NCBI GenBank assembly: GCA_937916415.1
Contig: CALGGH010000276.1
Coordinates: forward strand, 1-12,682
DNA: 12,682 nucleotides
DNA from: an uncultured Lachnospiraceae bacterium
GTDB taxonomy: Bacteria > Bacillota > Clostridia > Lachnospirales > Lachnospiraceae
Reading direction: 5' to 3'
A program made the translations under genes and the position numbers. Below, piece after piece: positions 1-6,163 of this stretch (positions are counted from its first letter, which is position 1; each line of letters opens with the position of its first letter). The notes under the pieces were generated by a model, which saw nothing but the letters and a program-made list of their open reading frames with translations, was not told the origin of the DNA and searched no databases.

Positions 1-12
1 GAGGAACCGGAC

Positions 13-1791
13 ATGAAACAATTATTGGAAGAAATATCGTCGCACGTCAAAAAGGCATTTGAGGATGCAGGCTATGACGGGGAGCTCGGCAGGGTTACCG
101 TGTCCAACCGCCCCGACCTGTGCGAGTATCAGTGCAACGGCGCAATGGCAGGAGCGAAACGGTATCACAAGGCACCGATAGCCATGGCACAGGACGTGGC
201 AGCCAGGCTTGAAGGCTGCTCCGTATTTGAAAAAGCAGAGGCAGTTGCACCTGGATTCTTAAATCTAAACTTAACTAATGAATTTATTGCCGATTACGTC
301 ATCAGGATGTCAAAGGCCGATGATTTCGGCATTGAGAAACCCAAAACATCTGTTATGATAGTGGATTATGGCGGCCCCAACGTGGCAAAGCCTTTGCACG
401 TCGGTCACCTGCGCAGCGCCGTGATCGGAGAGAGCATCAAGCGCATTCTTCACTTCATGGGAAATGAAACCTACGGTGACATCCACATGGGTGACTGGGG
501 CCTGCAGATGGGACTCGTGATATATGAACTGAGCCTCAGACAGCCTGACCTTCCGTATTTTGATGAGACGTTTGAGGGAGAATATCCTGCTGAGGCACCC
601 TTCACGGTATCCGACCTGGAGGAGATATATCCCGCTGCGTCGGGCAAGTCCAAGAACGATGCCGAATACAAGGCCCGTGCAATGGAAGCCACGCTTAAGC
701 TTCAGGAGGGACACAGGGGATACCGTGCCCTCTGGCACAAGATAATGGACGTGTCCATCGCGGACATGAAGCGCAATTATGACAGGCTGGACGTGAACTT
801 TGAACTCTGGAACGGTGAATCCACGGTTCAGGACATAATTCCCGGCATGGTTCAGGACATGAAGGACGGTGGTTATGCCTACAATTCCGACGGAGCGCTC
901 GTGGTTGACGTCAAGGAGGAGACCGACACTAAGGAGATGCCGCCCTGCATCATCATCAAGTCGGACGGAGCTTCATTATATAATACGACAGACCTCGCCA
1001 CGATCAAGGACCGCATGGCCAGGTATTCGCCTTCCAAGATAGTGTATCTGACCGACAAGCGTCAGGACCTGTATTTCGAGCAGGTATTCAGGTGCGCCCG
1101 CAAGACGGGGCTTGCGCCTGACGACTGCGAACTCATACACATCAGCTTCGGAACCGTGAACGGCAAGGACGGATCGCCCTATAAGACGAGGGCAGGCGGC
1201 GTGCCCAGGCTTTCGGACCTGATAGATGAGATCGAGGAGAGCATGCTGGCCAAGATCAAGGAGAACGCCGCGGGCAAGGGCGAGACCGTATCTGACGCGG
1301 AAGTGCTTGACAGGGCCCGTAAGGTAGGCCTGGCGGCGATCAAGTATGGTGACCTGTCCAATCAGGCTTCCAAGGACTACGTATTCGACGTGGACAGGTT
1401 CACGTCCTTTGAGGGTGACACGGGGCCTTACATCCTGTATACCTGCGTGCGCATCAACTCCATACTGCGTAAGGCGGCCGAGCAGGGCATTGATACGGAA
1501 GATACCGTAATCCTGCCTCCGGTAAACGCGTCGCACAAGGCACTAATGCACGCAATCAGCGGATTCGCCGCCGAGATCACCTCCGCGTACAATGAATATG
1601 CGCCTCACAGGATATGCGGCTACGTTTACGCCCTTTCCAACGCGTTTAATACTTTTTATCATGAAAATCACATTCTCACGGAAGAGGATGAGGCACTCAG
1701 GGGGTCGTTCATAGGGCTGATGAAGCTGACGGGACGGATCCTGAAGGTCTGCACCGACATGCTGGGATTCGAGATTCCGGAAAGGATGTAA
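13..1791 (+). CDS. argS: Arginyl-tRNA synthetase (class I)
   Basis: Cytoplasmic ArgRS, which charges tRNA-Arg with arginine using ATP. The 592-aa product is full length for the family. The N-terminal additional domain (about residues 3-90) is followed by the class I signature PLHVGHLRSAV, with HVGH at residues 129-132. The KMSK-equivalent loop reads GKDGSPYKTRAGG around residues 384-396; ArgRS commonly has a degenerate KMSK, so its absence is not a defect. The C-terminal DALR anticodon-binding domain starts near GDTGPYILYTCVRI (about residue 470) and ends in the usual GFEIPERM-type tail. The ATG at 13 is preceded by GAGGAA at 1-6 with about 6 nt spacing, so the start is well supported even though the window begins just upstream. 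The AI-2E transporter gene follows after 16 nt on the same strand. Long frames on the opposite strand within this gene are shadows. Confidence 0.97.
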   Translation: MKQLLEEISSHVKKAFEDAGYDGELGRVTVSNRPDLCEYQCNGAMAGAKRYHKAPIAMAQDVAARLEGCSVFEKAEAVAPGFLNLNLTNEFIADYVIRMSKADDFGIEKPKTSVMIVDYGGPNVAKPLHVGHLRSAVIGESIKRILHFMGNETYGDIHMGDWGLQMGLVIYELSLRQPDLPYFDETFEGEYPAEAPFTVSDLEEIYPAASGKSKNDAEYKARAMEATLKLQEGHRGYRALWHKIMDVSIADMKRNYDRLDVNFELWNGESTVQDIIPGMVQDMKDGGYAYNSDGALVVDVKEETDTKEMPPCIIIKSDGASLYNTTDLATIKDRMARYSPSKIVYLTDKRQDLYFEQVFRCARKTGLAPDDCELIHISFGTVNGKDGSPYKTRAGGVPRLSDLIDEIEESMLAKIKENAAGKGETVSDAEVLDRARKVGLAAIKYGDLSNQASKDYVFDVDRFTSFEGDTGPYILYTCVRINSILRKAAEQGIDTEDTVILPPVNASHKALMHAISGFAAEITSAYNEYAPHRICGYVYALSNAFNTFYHENHILTEEDEALRGSFIGLMKLTGRILKVCTDMLGFEIPERM

Positions 1792-1807
1792 TAGGCGGTT
1801 ACTTAAC

Positions 1808-3004
1808 ATGAAACTGTGGAATAAGTGGAAACAGGAAAATTGGTTCCCCATGGCAGTGGCCATCTGCATCGGCATTCTCTTTTACACGCTGATCAACAAC
1901 CTGCCGATGTTTGCGGGCTTTTTTGGCTCCGCCTGGGGCATTGCCAAGCCGTTGCTGTACGGCCTGGTCATAGCATATCTGGTCGATCCTGTCGCCAGGT
2001 TTTATCACGTGAAGCTTTTTTCCGGGATGAAAAAGCAGCACCTGGCCAGAAAGATATCGGTGGTGATGGCACTGATCACGGTGATCGTGGCTTTAGTTCT
2101 CATCATCGTTGCCGTCATTCCGCCCTTCGTTCAGAGCATCACGACCCTGGCGAATCATGCGTCGAGGTTTTTGGACGAGCTGCAGTCAGATTCGTTTAAT
2201 CTGGATACGATACTTCCGGATTCGCTGGACAGCCTCGCTGATCAGCTTTCTTTTAGCGGCAACGCCCTTTCCAAGGTATACGAATACATCAGTTCCATGG
2301 CCGGAGGCATAGCCAATGCGTCGCTTACCGCAGGATCCGCCCTGGCCAACATCCTCATCGCGTTCATCCTGGCCATTTATTACCTGATGGACAAGGCCAG
2401 GCTTCAGACGATAGTGCGCAGGCTTTTCCTGCTGCTGTTTAAGCAGGAAAAATACGCCGGTTTCAGCGGCTTCATCAAAAAGGTTGACATGATCCTGCTC
2501 AGCTACGTCAAGGGCAGCCTGATCGAAGCTTTCATAGTCGGAGCCGTCAACTGGGTGTTCATGCTCATAGCCGGCATGCCATATGGAGTTCTCGTGTCAC
2601 TGATCGTGGGCATCACGAACCTGGCTCCCACGTTCGGTCCCATCGTCGGAGCCGTGATCGGAGCATTCCTGCTCCTTATAGAGAATCCGACCTATGCGCT
2701 CGTTTTCCTGATATTTACGGTCGTGCTTCAGACCATCGACGGTTACGTCATCAAGCCCAGGCTCTTTGGCGACTCCCTGGGCGTGTCTCCGCTGCTCATC
2801 CTGATCATGATCATACTCGGCGGCCGCGTGTTCGGCATCGTGGGCATTCTTCTGGCCATCCCCACGGCCGCGATCGGCAGCATCCTGGCCAACGACTGGT
2901 GGAATACGTACAAGGCCGGAAGGCACATATTCGAACCTGAAGGAGTTGACGGCATCATGAACGGGGATGATGACCGGGCAGAAACTCAGGATAAAATGAA
3001 ATAA
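1808..3004 (+). CDS. AI-2E family transporter (YdiK/PerM/TqsA-like membrane protein)
   Basis: Polytopic inner-membrane protein of the AI-2E exporter superfamily (398 aa, usual length 340-400). Hydrophobic segments are visible at about residues 13-31, 40-60, 83-106, 175-194, 240-256, 260-290, 295-310 and 325-358. Family landmarks are the re-entrant segment GITNLAPTFGPIVGAVIG (268-285) and the C-terminal block IKPRLFGDSLGVSPLLILI followed by GGRVFGIVGILLAIPTAA (315-355). The soluble stretch between the third and fourth segments (about 107-170) is also typical. Known members export autoinducer-2 or act as Na+/H+ antiporters; the substrate here cannot be told from sequence. The start at 1808 follows a weak AGGCGG at 1793-1798. 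The short 16-nt gap to argS suggests co-transcription. The charged tail (EPEGVDGIMNGDDDRAE) is probably cytoplasmic. I see no terminator directly after the stop. Confidence 0.92.
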   Translation: MKLWNKWKQENWFPMAVAICIGILFYTLINNLPMFAGFFGSAWGIAKPLLYGLVIAYLVDPVARFYHVKLFSGMKKQHLARKISVVMALITVIVALVLIIVAVIPPFVQSITTLANHASRFLDELQSDSFNLDTILPDSLDSLADQLSFSGNALSKVYEYISSMAGGIANASLTAGSALANILIAFILAIYYLMDKARLQTIVRRLFLLLFKQEKYAGFSGFIKKVDMILLSYVKGSLIEAFIVGAVNWVFMLIAGMPYGVLVSLIVGITNLAPTFGPIVGAVIGAFLLLIENPTYALVFLIFTVVLQTIDGYVIKPRLFGDSLGVSPLLILIMIILGGRVFGIVGILLAIPTAAIGSILANDWWNTYKAGRHIFEPEGVDGIMNGDDDRAETQDKMK

Positions 3005-3021
3005 AGTTCCTTTGCCGTAAC

Positions 3022-3066
3022 GTCAGCAGGACATTAAAATGCTGTCAGGAGGGCATTAAAAATGCT
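3022..3066 (+). repeat. 22/23-bp direct tandem duplication upstream of the tRNA promoter
   Basis: Two head-to-tail copies lie at 3022-3043 and 3044-3066. Both begin GTCAG and end with CATTAAAATGCT or CATTAAAAATGCT. They differ at two substitutions plus one extra A in the second copy. The second copy ends at the first base of the -35 box of the tRNA promoter. The A/T-rich part of each unit could act as an UP-like element, but this is inference. Confidence 0.7.
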
Positions 3067-3094
3067 TGACAACTCCGTCAAAACGAGTTATCCT
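3066..3094 (+). promoter_or_regulatory. Sigma70-type promoter of the tRNA-Val/tRNA-Met operon
   Basis: A consensus -35 TTGACA (3066-3071) is followed after exactly 17 bp by TATCCT (3089-3094). Transcription would begin near 3101, about 20 nt before the first tRNA. That layout is typical for stable RNA genes. Confidence 0.78.
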
Positions 3095-3120
3095 TTTTTA
3101 GTCGCTTGCATGCGAGATAT

Positions 3121-3193
3121 GGGGTCTTAGCTCAGCTGGGAGAGCATCTGCCTTACAAGCAGAGGGTCATAGGTTCGAGCCCTATAGGCCCCA
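3121..3193 (+). tRNA. tRNA-Val (anticodon TAC)
   Basis: A full cloverleaf of 73 nt. Acceptor GGGGTCT pairs with AGGCCCC (one G-U), the D stem is GCTC/GAGC, and the anticodon stem TCTGC/GCAGA encloses loop CTTACAA with anticodon TAC. T stem ATAGG/CCTAT encloses TTCGAGC. The discriminator is A at 3193. CCA is not encoded and must be added by nucleotidyltransferase. It lies 35 bp upstream of tRNA-Met and likely shares its promoter. Confidence 0.95.
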
Positions 3194-3228
3194 TTATTTA
3201 CGATAAATGATGCTGGCGACGACGATGA

Positions 3229-3302
3229 GGCGAGATAGCTCAGCTGGCTAGAGCACGCGGTTCATACCCGCGGTGTCGAGGGTTCGAGTCCCCCTCTCGC
3301 TA
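3229..3302 (+). tRNA. tRNA-Met, elongator (anticodon CAT)
   Basis: A 74-nt cloverleaf. Acceptor GGCGAGA pairs with TCTCGCT (first pair G-U), the D stem is GCTC/GAGC, and the anticodon stem CGCGG/CCGCG carries loop TTCATAC. It lacks the C1-A72 mismatch and the three G-C pairs of initiator tRNA. The TTCATAC loop and GCTA end match Firmicute elongator Met rather than the lysidine-type tRNA-Ile. The T stem GAGGG/CCCCC has an A50-C64 mismatch, the only blemish. CCA is not encoded. The 3' acceptor strand is also the base of the following terminator hairpin. Confidence 0.93.
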
Positions 3303-3346
3303 CTAAAACAGGAGAATCCGAAAGGGTTCTCCTGTTTTAGTAGCGA
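3297..3346 (+). terminator. Long hairpin terminator overlapping the tRNA-Met 3' end
   Basis: Arms 3297-3319 and 3324-3346 pair over 23 bp with a single T-G wobble, closed by a GAAA (GNRA) tetraloop at 3320-3323. The core AACAGGAGAA / TTCTCCTGTTTT has flanking A and T tracts on the two arms, so it can act as an intrinsic terminator in both directions. The outer 6 bp of the 5' arm are the last bases of tRNA-Met, so the tRNA end is copied in inverted orientation downstream. Confidence 0.8.
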
Positions 3347-3370
3347 CAAGAAATCGAAGCCGAGACACCG

Positions 3371-3526
3371 ATGGAACAGATCAGTGCGTATAAGCAGACC
3401 ATATGGCAGAAGATCATTCACGGCGAGACCGGGGAAGGAGTCCGGATCGGTAACGATGAGATGACTATAAAAGAGTGGGATAAGCTTATTTCGCGTATAG
3501 ACCATTCGTTGACGATTGGGAGATAG
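3371..3526 (+). pseudogene. C-terminal remnant of a Lachnospiraceae-type hypothetical protein (51 codons)
   Basis: This short reading frame encodes a soluble, charged peptide with the pattern AYKQTIWQKIIHGETGEG followed by RIGNDEMTIKEWDKLISRID. From memory this resembles the C-terminal end of several uncharacterised Lachnospiraceae proteins ending in an 'xxGETExxxxIGxxxxTxKEWDKLxxxxD' segment; no function is known to me. The frame is open upstream to a TAG at 3341-3343 inside the terminator arm, and similarity seems to start before the ATG (EIEAETPMEQ). There is no ribosome binding site at the ATG. It therefore looks like the tail of a gene whose front was lost, sitting between two terminators. 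A real 51-aa small protein is the less likely alternative. Confidence 0.45.
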
Positions 3527-3533
3527 ATTATAA

Positions 3534-3571
3534 AACCCGGGGCGGCGTAAAGCTTTCCCGGGTTATTTTTT
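3534..3571. terminator. Bidirectional intrinsic terminator
   Basis: AACCCGGG (3534-3541) and CCCGGGTT (3557-3564) form an 8-bp GC-rich stem. TTTTTT follows at 3566-3571 on the + strand. On the - strand the stem is followed by TTTTATA, so it can also end transcripts of the - strand gene whose stop codon lies at 3580. Confidence 0.82.
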
Positions 3572-3579
3572 GCCCATTT

Positions 3580-4633
3580 TTATACTGGCTGAGCCTGTGT
3601 CTGTGCTTGTGTCTGTGCCTGCGCTTGCGGAATCTGATAGCCGGCGTTCGTCATGTCCGTTCGGAACTGGTCGGGCGTGACATTGGCGCGTCTTGCGGCA
3701 TTTTCTAATCTCATATCTCCATCCTGAACATAAATATACAAGTTGGTGCGGGTGGTGTTATTCACTGCGGTATTCACCGCTGTGTTAATCTCCTGATCCA
3801 CTCCAAATATATCTCTCCACGTCTTAGCCATGTCCGGATCCCTCCTTTTCAATTCTTCAATAGTTTCGCTATCAAGCCTCGAGAACAAATCCAGGAAATC
3901 CCTATACCATCCGATCAGGTCCGTGTCCTCTGTCTCGGACACTTCTCGGAGCAGCTGTTCTATGTCCTCAATCCTCGGATTCTTCGATATTGCACGTAAA
4001 CCGGCATTTTCTGTGCCTTTCAGACTGGACATCACCACGATCTGGATCGGGAAATCGACCTTCCAGTCCTTGATGTAGTATATCCCGTTCTCATGATCCG
4101 CTTCCACATACTCTGCCAGGTCTTTCAGTAGCTTTACGGGCTTTGTATCACGGAGCAGTGTTATCGTAATCTCGGAGTCTTTTACCCCGTACTTCGATAT
4201 ATAGATACCGGCATATCCTACAACCTTCCATAGAACCCTTTCTGACAGCTCATCGTCAGGACTCTTGAATTCTATGATGTTCTTTCTGCGGAATATCTGG
4301 CATATCTTGATTCCGCGGTCTATTATCCCATTGTCGTCCACCACGATGAAATCCGCTCTGGGAGGCTGTGCCCCCCAATGGAACTTCGTAATTTATTTCC
4401 ACGCCCTTAAAACGGTAGAGAATGATGTGGAACATGGAGTATGCCATCGAGTGCCAGTCGTTCGGTGGCGGGTTTTTAAGCGCGTCTATTTCCGCGTGCT
4501 GGGATTCAACGATGCTTATCAGATCCTCTTTTGTGAGGACGGATAGATCGCTTGTGCCGACGTCTACGCCTTTATCGCTGTCTACGACGGCTTCTGTACC
4601 CGTGCTTTTCTGTAATGTTTCTTTATTTTCCAA
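3580..4633 (-). pseudogene. PD-(D/E)XK nuclease-like protein, frameshifted by one extra base
   Basis: Two overlapping - strand frames are pieces of one gene. The N-terminal part runs from a TTG start at 4633 (AGGA about 8 nt upstream) to LG at about residue 87. The C-terminal part resumes as AQPPRADFIVVDDNG and runs to 3580. They join correctly if the run of six G at 4371-4376 (- strand) had five, giving PLGAQPPRADF and a 350-aa protein. Joined, it has D94 (ADF) and E121-F-K123 (IIEFKSP), the D...ExK core of PD-(D/E)XK nucleases and of Rpn/transposase-like relatives. From memory this is a family found in many copies in Lachnospiraceae, with conserved NDWHSMAYSMFHIILYRFKG, ERVLWKVVGYAG and GWYRDFLDLFSRLD. 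Near the end are a tandem NTAVNTAVNN and a C-terminal QAQTQAQTQAQPV low-complexity tail encoded by a short repeat. Catalysis is not demonstrated for the family as far as I know. A sequencing error in the G tract is the main alternative to real inactivation. Confidence 0.75.
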
Positions 4634-4730
4634 AATCCCAATCCTGCTACATTTGCTATGGTACGGTCTTCACAATCAGTGAGGGCGACCACTGATACTG
4701 ACTCTGTGATTCTTACAATAATCCATGCTT

Positions 4731-4759
4731 ACTGTACCACCAAAACGCGGATTTGACAA
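4731..4759 (-). promoter_or_regulatory. Candidate promoter for the PD-(D/E)XK-like gene
   Basis: On the - strand, TTGTCA (4759-4754) and TACAGT (4736-4731) are separated by exactly 17 bp. This would start transcription near 4724, about 90 nt before the TTG start at 4633. The rest of 4634-4941 (308 bp) holds no gene or repeat that I can recognise on either strand. Confidence 0.4.
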
Positions 4760-4941
4760 GTGAATTTCCGTGATACTTCCAGCCATTTTCCCCAACCGCA
4801 GCTCGCTTACAGCCTGAGTTTTTCCATATTCCTACAAATACCACTTGCATTCCCCGGCGTTAAGTGTGATGTATTGTACACCGCCAGACAAGGCGGGCAA
4901 ACAATATGCGCCACCAGGTGGATGGAGAAAAGGAGGCAAGG

Positions 4942-5265
4942 ATGAGAATTCAGACGAACGTGACGAAGGCAGGAAGGAAGCAGATGGCAAAGGCTCTGGG
5001 AGAGTCGCTGGGCTTAGAGGTCAGTTACCTCGGTGTTCCAATCTGCGCCTACAGCATTGGGGAGATGCGGATTGAAAAGGGGCGAGGTACCGGATGTCAT
5101 GGACGCTGGAACGGAACGTTGCTGAATGGTTTTTCAGGAGGGACAAACTGGCCGGGCTTGAGCCCAAATTGTACATGGGCGAGATATAAAAATCTAAAAT
5201 TATCGCTTATACGGATGACCGCAATGAGAAGGAGGTCATCCAGTACGCCAGCGTGCGCAAAATAA
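4942..5265 (+). pseudogene. Truncated small prophage/ICE-type protein, N-terminal part only
   Basis: The ATG at 4942 has an excellent AGGAGG at 4931-4936 with 5 nt spacing. The first ~47 residues (MRIQTNVTKAGRKQMAKALG, then YLGVPICAYSIGEMRIEKG) look like a coherent protein. They recall the N-terminus of small 'virulence-related' proteins carried on Firmicute prophages and integrative elements (basic helix, then YxGxPxxAYxIGxxxIxK). That assignment is from memory and tentative. After the EKG the frame becomes arginine/tryptophan/serine-rich and unlike a protein. Protein-like sequence instead appears in other frames: SWTLERNVAEWFF to YMGEI (stop at about 5189), and KIIAYTDDRNEKEVIQYASV to MGVQP (stop near 5298). 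The locus is best read as several truncated, frameshifted gene pieces fused together. Confidence 0.45.
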
Positions 5266-5293
5266 CGGAGATCGAACCCATGGGCGTGCAGCC

Positions 5294-5620
5294 GTGACTC
5301 CGCATGCCTCATTCGATGAGCAGTGGGAGAAGATCAACAGCTTCCTGCTGAAGCCCTCGATGGTGATCAGGACAAGGAAGTCCCTCCACACCTACTGGCT
5401 GCTGGACAACGGCCCGGACGAAGCTGCGGAAGTGGAGTGCTTCGGCAAGCTGGCCAACATCTTCACCGACCTGCCGAGCAAGAACATTGAGGACACCGGG
5501 ATCTTCAAGGCACTGACAGGGGAGGACTACCTGATGGGGGTGCGGAAGAACAAGAATCCGTTCTCGTTCCGTTCCACCGCGAGGCTCCTGTTTTCCTGCA
5601 ACAAGATACCTAAGAACTAG
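5294..5620 (+). pseudogene. Phage/ICE primase-helicase remnant with internal deletion
   Basis: The 108-codon frame joins two parts of a D5-type primase-helicase. The first part, MVIRTRKSLHTYWLLDNG (about residues 23-40), matches the primase-side motif 'RTRKSLHxYWLL'. The second, from about residue 46, KLANIFTDLPSKNIEDTG, then FKALTGEDY, NKNPFSF and RLLFSCNKIPKN, matches the C-terminal half of the helicase domain of phage and ICE primases. In intact relatives several hundred residues, including Walker A, lie between these parts, so a large in-frame deletion is inferred. The frame ends in TAG just where relatives continue with a 'YGD...GFYRR' segment, so the C-terminus is lost too. The GTG at 5294 has no convincing ribosome binding site. 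The product would not be an active helicase. Confidence 0.65.
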
Positions 5621-5628
5621 GATCTTAC

Positions 5629-5712
5629 CACAGCGCGCAGATGCCCTATGTCGCGTTATGGTGAAAGCCAGCGTGGGATCATCGGTCAAAACCCACGAAA
5701 AACCGCGCTGTG
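5629..5712. repeat. Nested inverted repeats after the primase remnant
   Basis: CACAGCGCG (5629-5637) is the exact reverse complement of CGCGCTGTG (5704-5712). Inside lies a second pair, CGTGGG (5672-5677) and CCCACG (5692-5697). There is no T tract, so it is not a standard terminator. It could be a structured RNA, a recombination site or the end of a lost element. Confidence 0.4.
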
Positions 5713-5726
5713 CGACCTGATTTCTG

Positions 5727-5755
5727 TTGAGATATCATGTGCTTTCTGCTATCAT
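5727..5755 (+). promoter_or_regulatory. Candidate sigma70 promoter P1 for the kinase pair
   Basis: TTGAGA (5727-5732, 5 of 6 consensus) and TATCAT (5750-5755, 5 of 6) are separated by 17 bp. The predicted start is near 5762, giving a leader of about 400 nt to the kinase start at 6164. This is the best promoter match in the 523-bp non-coding stretch 5641-6163. Confidence 0.5.
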
Positions 5756-5775
5756 CATATGTGCAAAGATGAGAT

Positions 5776-5800
5776 AACTGTCAATAAATTATTGACAGTT
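5776..5800. promoter_or_regulatory. Perfect 25-bp palindrome, possible operator or leader hairpin
   Basis: AACTGTCAATAA (5776-5787) and TTATTGACAGTT (5789-5800) are exact reverse complements around a single A. It begins about 14 bp after the predicted P1 start site, a usual place for a repressor operator. With a one-base spacer it fits a protein-binding dyad better than an RNA hairpin. The half site AATTATTGACAGT recurs at 5955-5967. Confidence 0.5.
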
Positions 5801-5851
5801 CCTGACGTTATTTGTCACTGAACTGAGTGCCGCCATTGCAATATATGCAAC

Positions 5852-5880
5852 TTGAATAAATTTCCGATTTTCTATATCAT
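5852..5880 (+). promoter_or_regulatory. Weaker candidate promoter P2
   Basis: TTGAAT (5852-5857) and TATCAT (5875-5880) are separated by 17 bp. The -35 matches only four of six bases. It would start transcripts just before the 77-bp repeats. Chance occurrence in this AT-rich stretch is quite possible. Confidence 0.28.
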
Positions 5881-5895
5881 CTAAACATAACGTTA

Positions 5896-6049
5896 CTACG
5901 GCGAGGCTTTCTGACGCAGCTGTCGGGAAAGCAGACAAGCGAGATGATCAGATTAATTATTGACAGTGCGGGCTACGGCGACTGACGACAACGCAGTCAC
6001 ATGGAAATTCAGACAAGCAGATTAGGAAGTTATTTGTTTACAGTGCCTT
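5896..6049 (+). repeat. Imperfect ~77-bp tandem repeat (two units) in the kinase leader
   Basis: Unit A (5896-5972) and unit B (5973-6049) share ordered blocks: CTACGGCGA at the start, ACGCAG, CAGACAAGC (5932 and 6010), GATTA (5951 and 6020) and ACAGTGC at the end (5963 and 6040), with small indels between. A hairpin follows: GTCAC (6060-6064) pairs with GTGAC (6086-6090), enclosing GGAA/TTCC. No protein frame crosses the region. I see nothing else in 6091-6163 apart from the weak AGGGG before the kinase start. Confidence 0.5.
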
Positions 6050-6163
6050 ACTGCCAAAGGTCACGCAAGGAATCGCTTTCCCGAAGTGACTGTATCACGA
6101 AAAGGCCGTACTGAGGCGGCGGACCTGATAAAAACAGTACTGCATTAGGGGATTGACTGACTG

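Noticed and set aside
310..1536. Several long - strand frames inside argS
   Set aside because: Shadow frames of a strongly supported ArgRS gene; no RBS or recognisable protein features.
3248..3505. Open frames on both strands across tRNA-Met and its terminator (3248-3505 minus, 3273-3464 plus)
   Set aside because: They translate tRNA and hairpin sequence (for example the antisense SERGTRTLDTAG peptide), a well-known annotation artefact.
3580..3620. QAQT-rich C-terminal tail as a functional repeat domain
   Set aside because: A short low-complexity expansion encoded by a simple repeat; no evidence for a binding role.
4371..4376. Programmed -1 frameshift at G GGG GGC in the PD-(D/E)XK-like gene
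   Set aside because: The motif fits a -1 heptamer, but rejoining the protein needs the +1 frame (equivalent to deleting one G), so classic -1 slippage would give the wrong frame.
4760..5075. Overlapping + strand frames 4760-4945 and 4845-5075
   Set aside because: No RBS, no protein-like composition, and they run across the well-supported start at 4942 in other frames.
5896..6049. CRISPR-like repeats
   Set aside because: Only two diverged 77-bp units with no unique spacers and no cas genes nearby.
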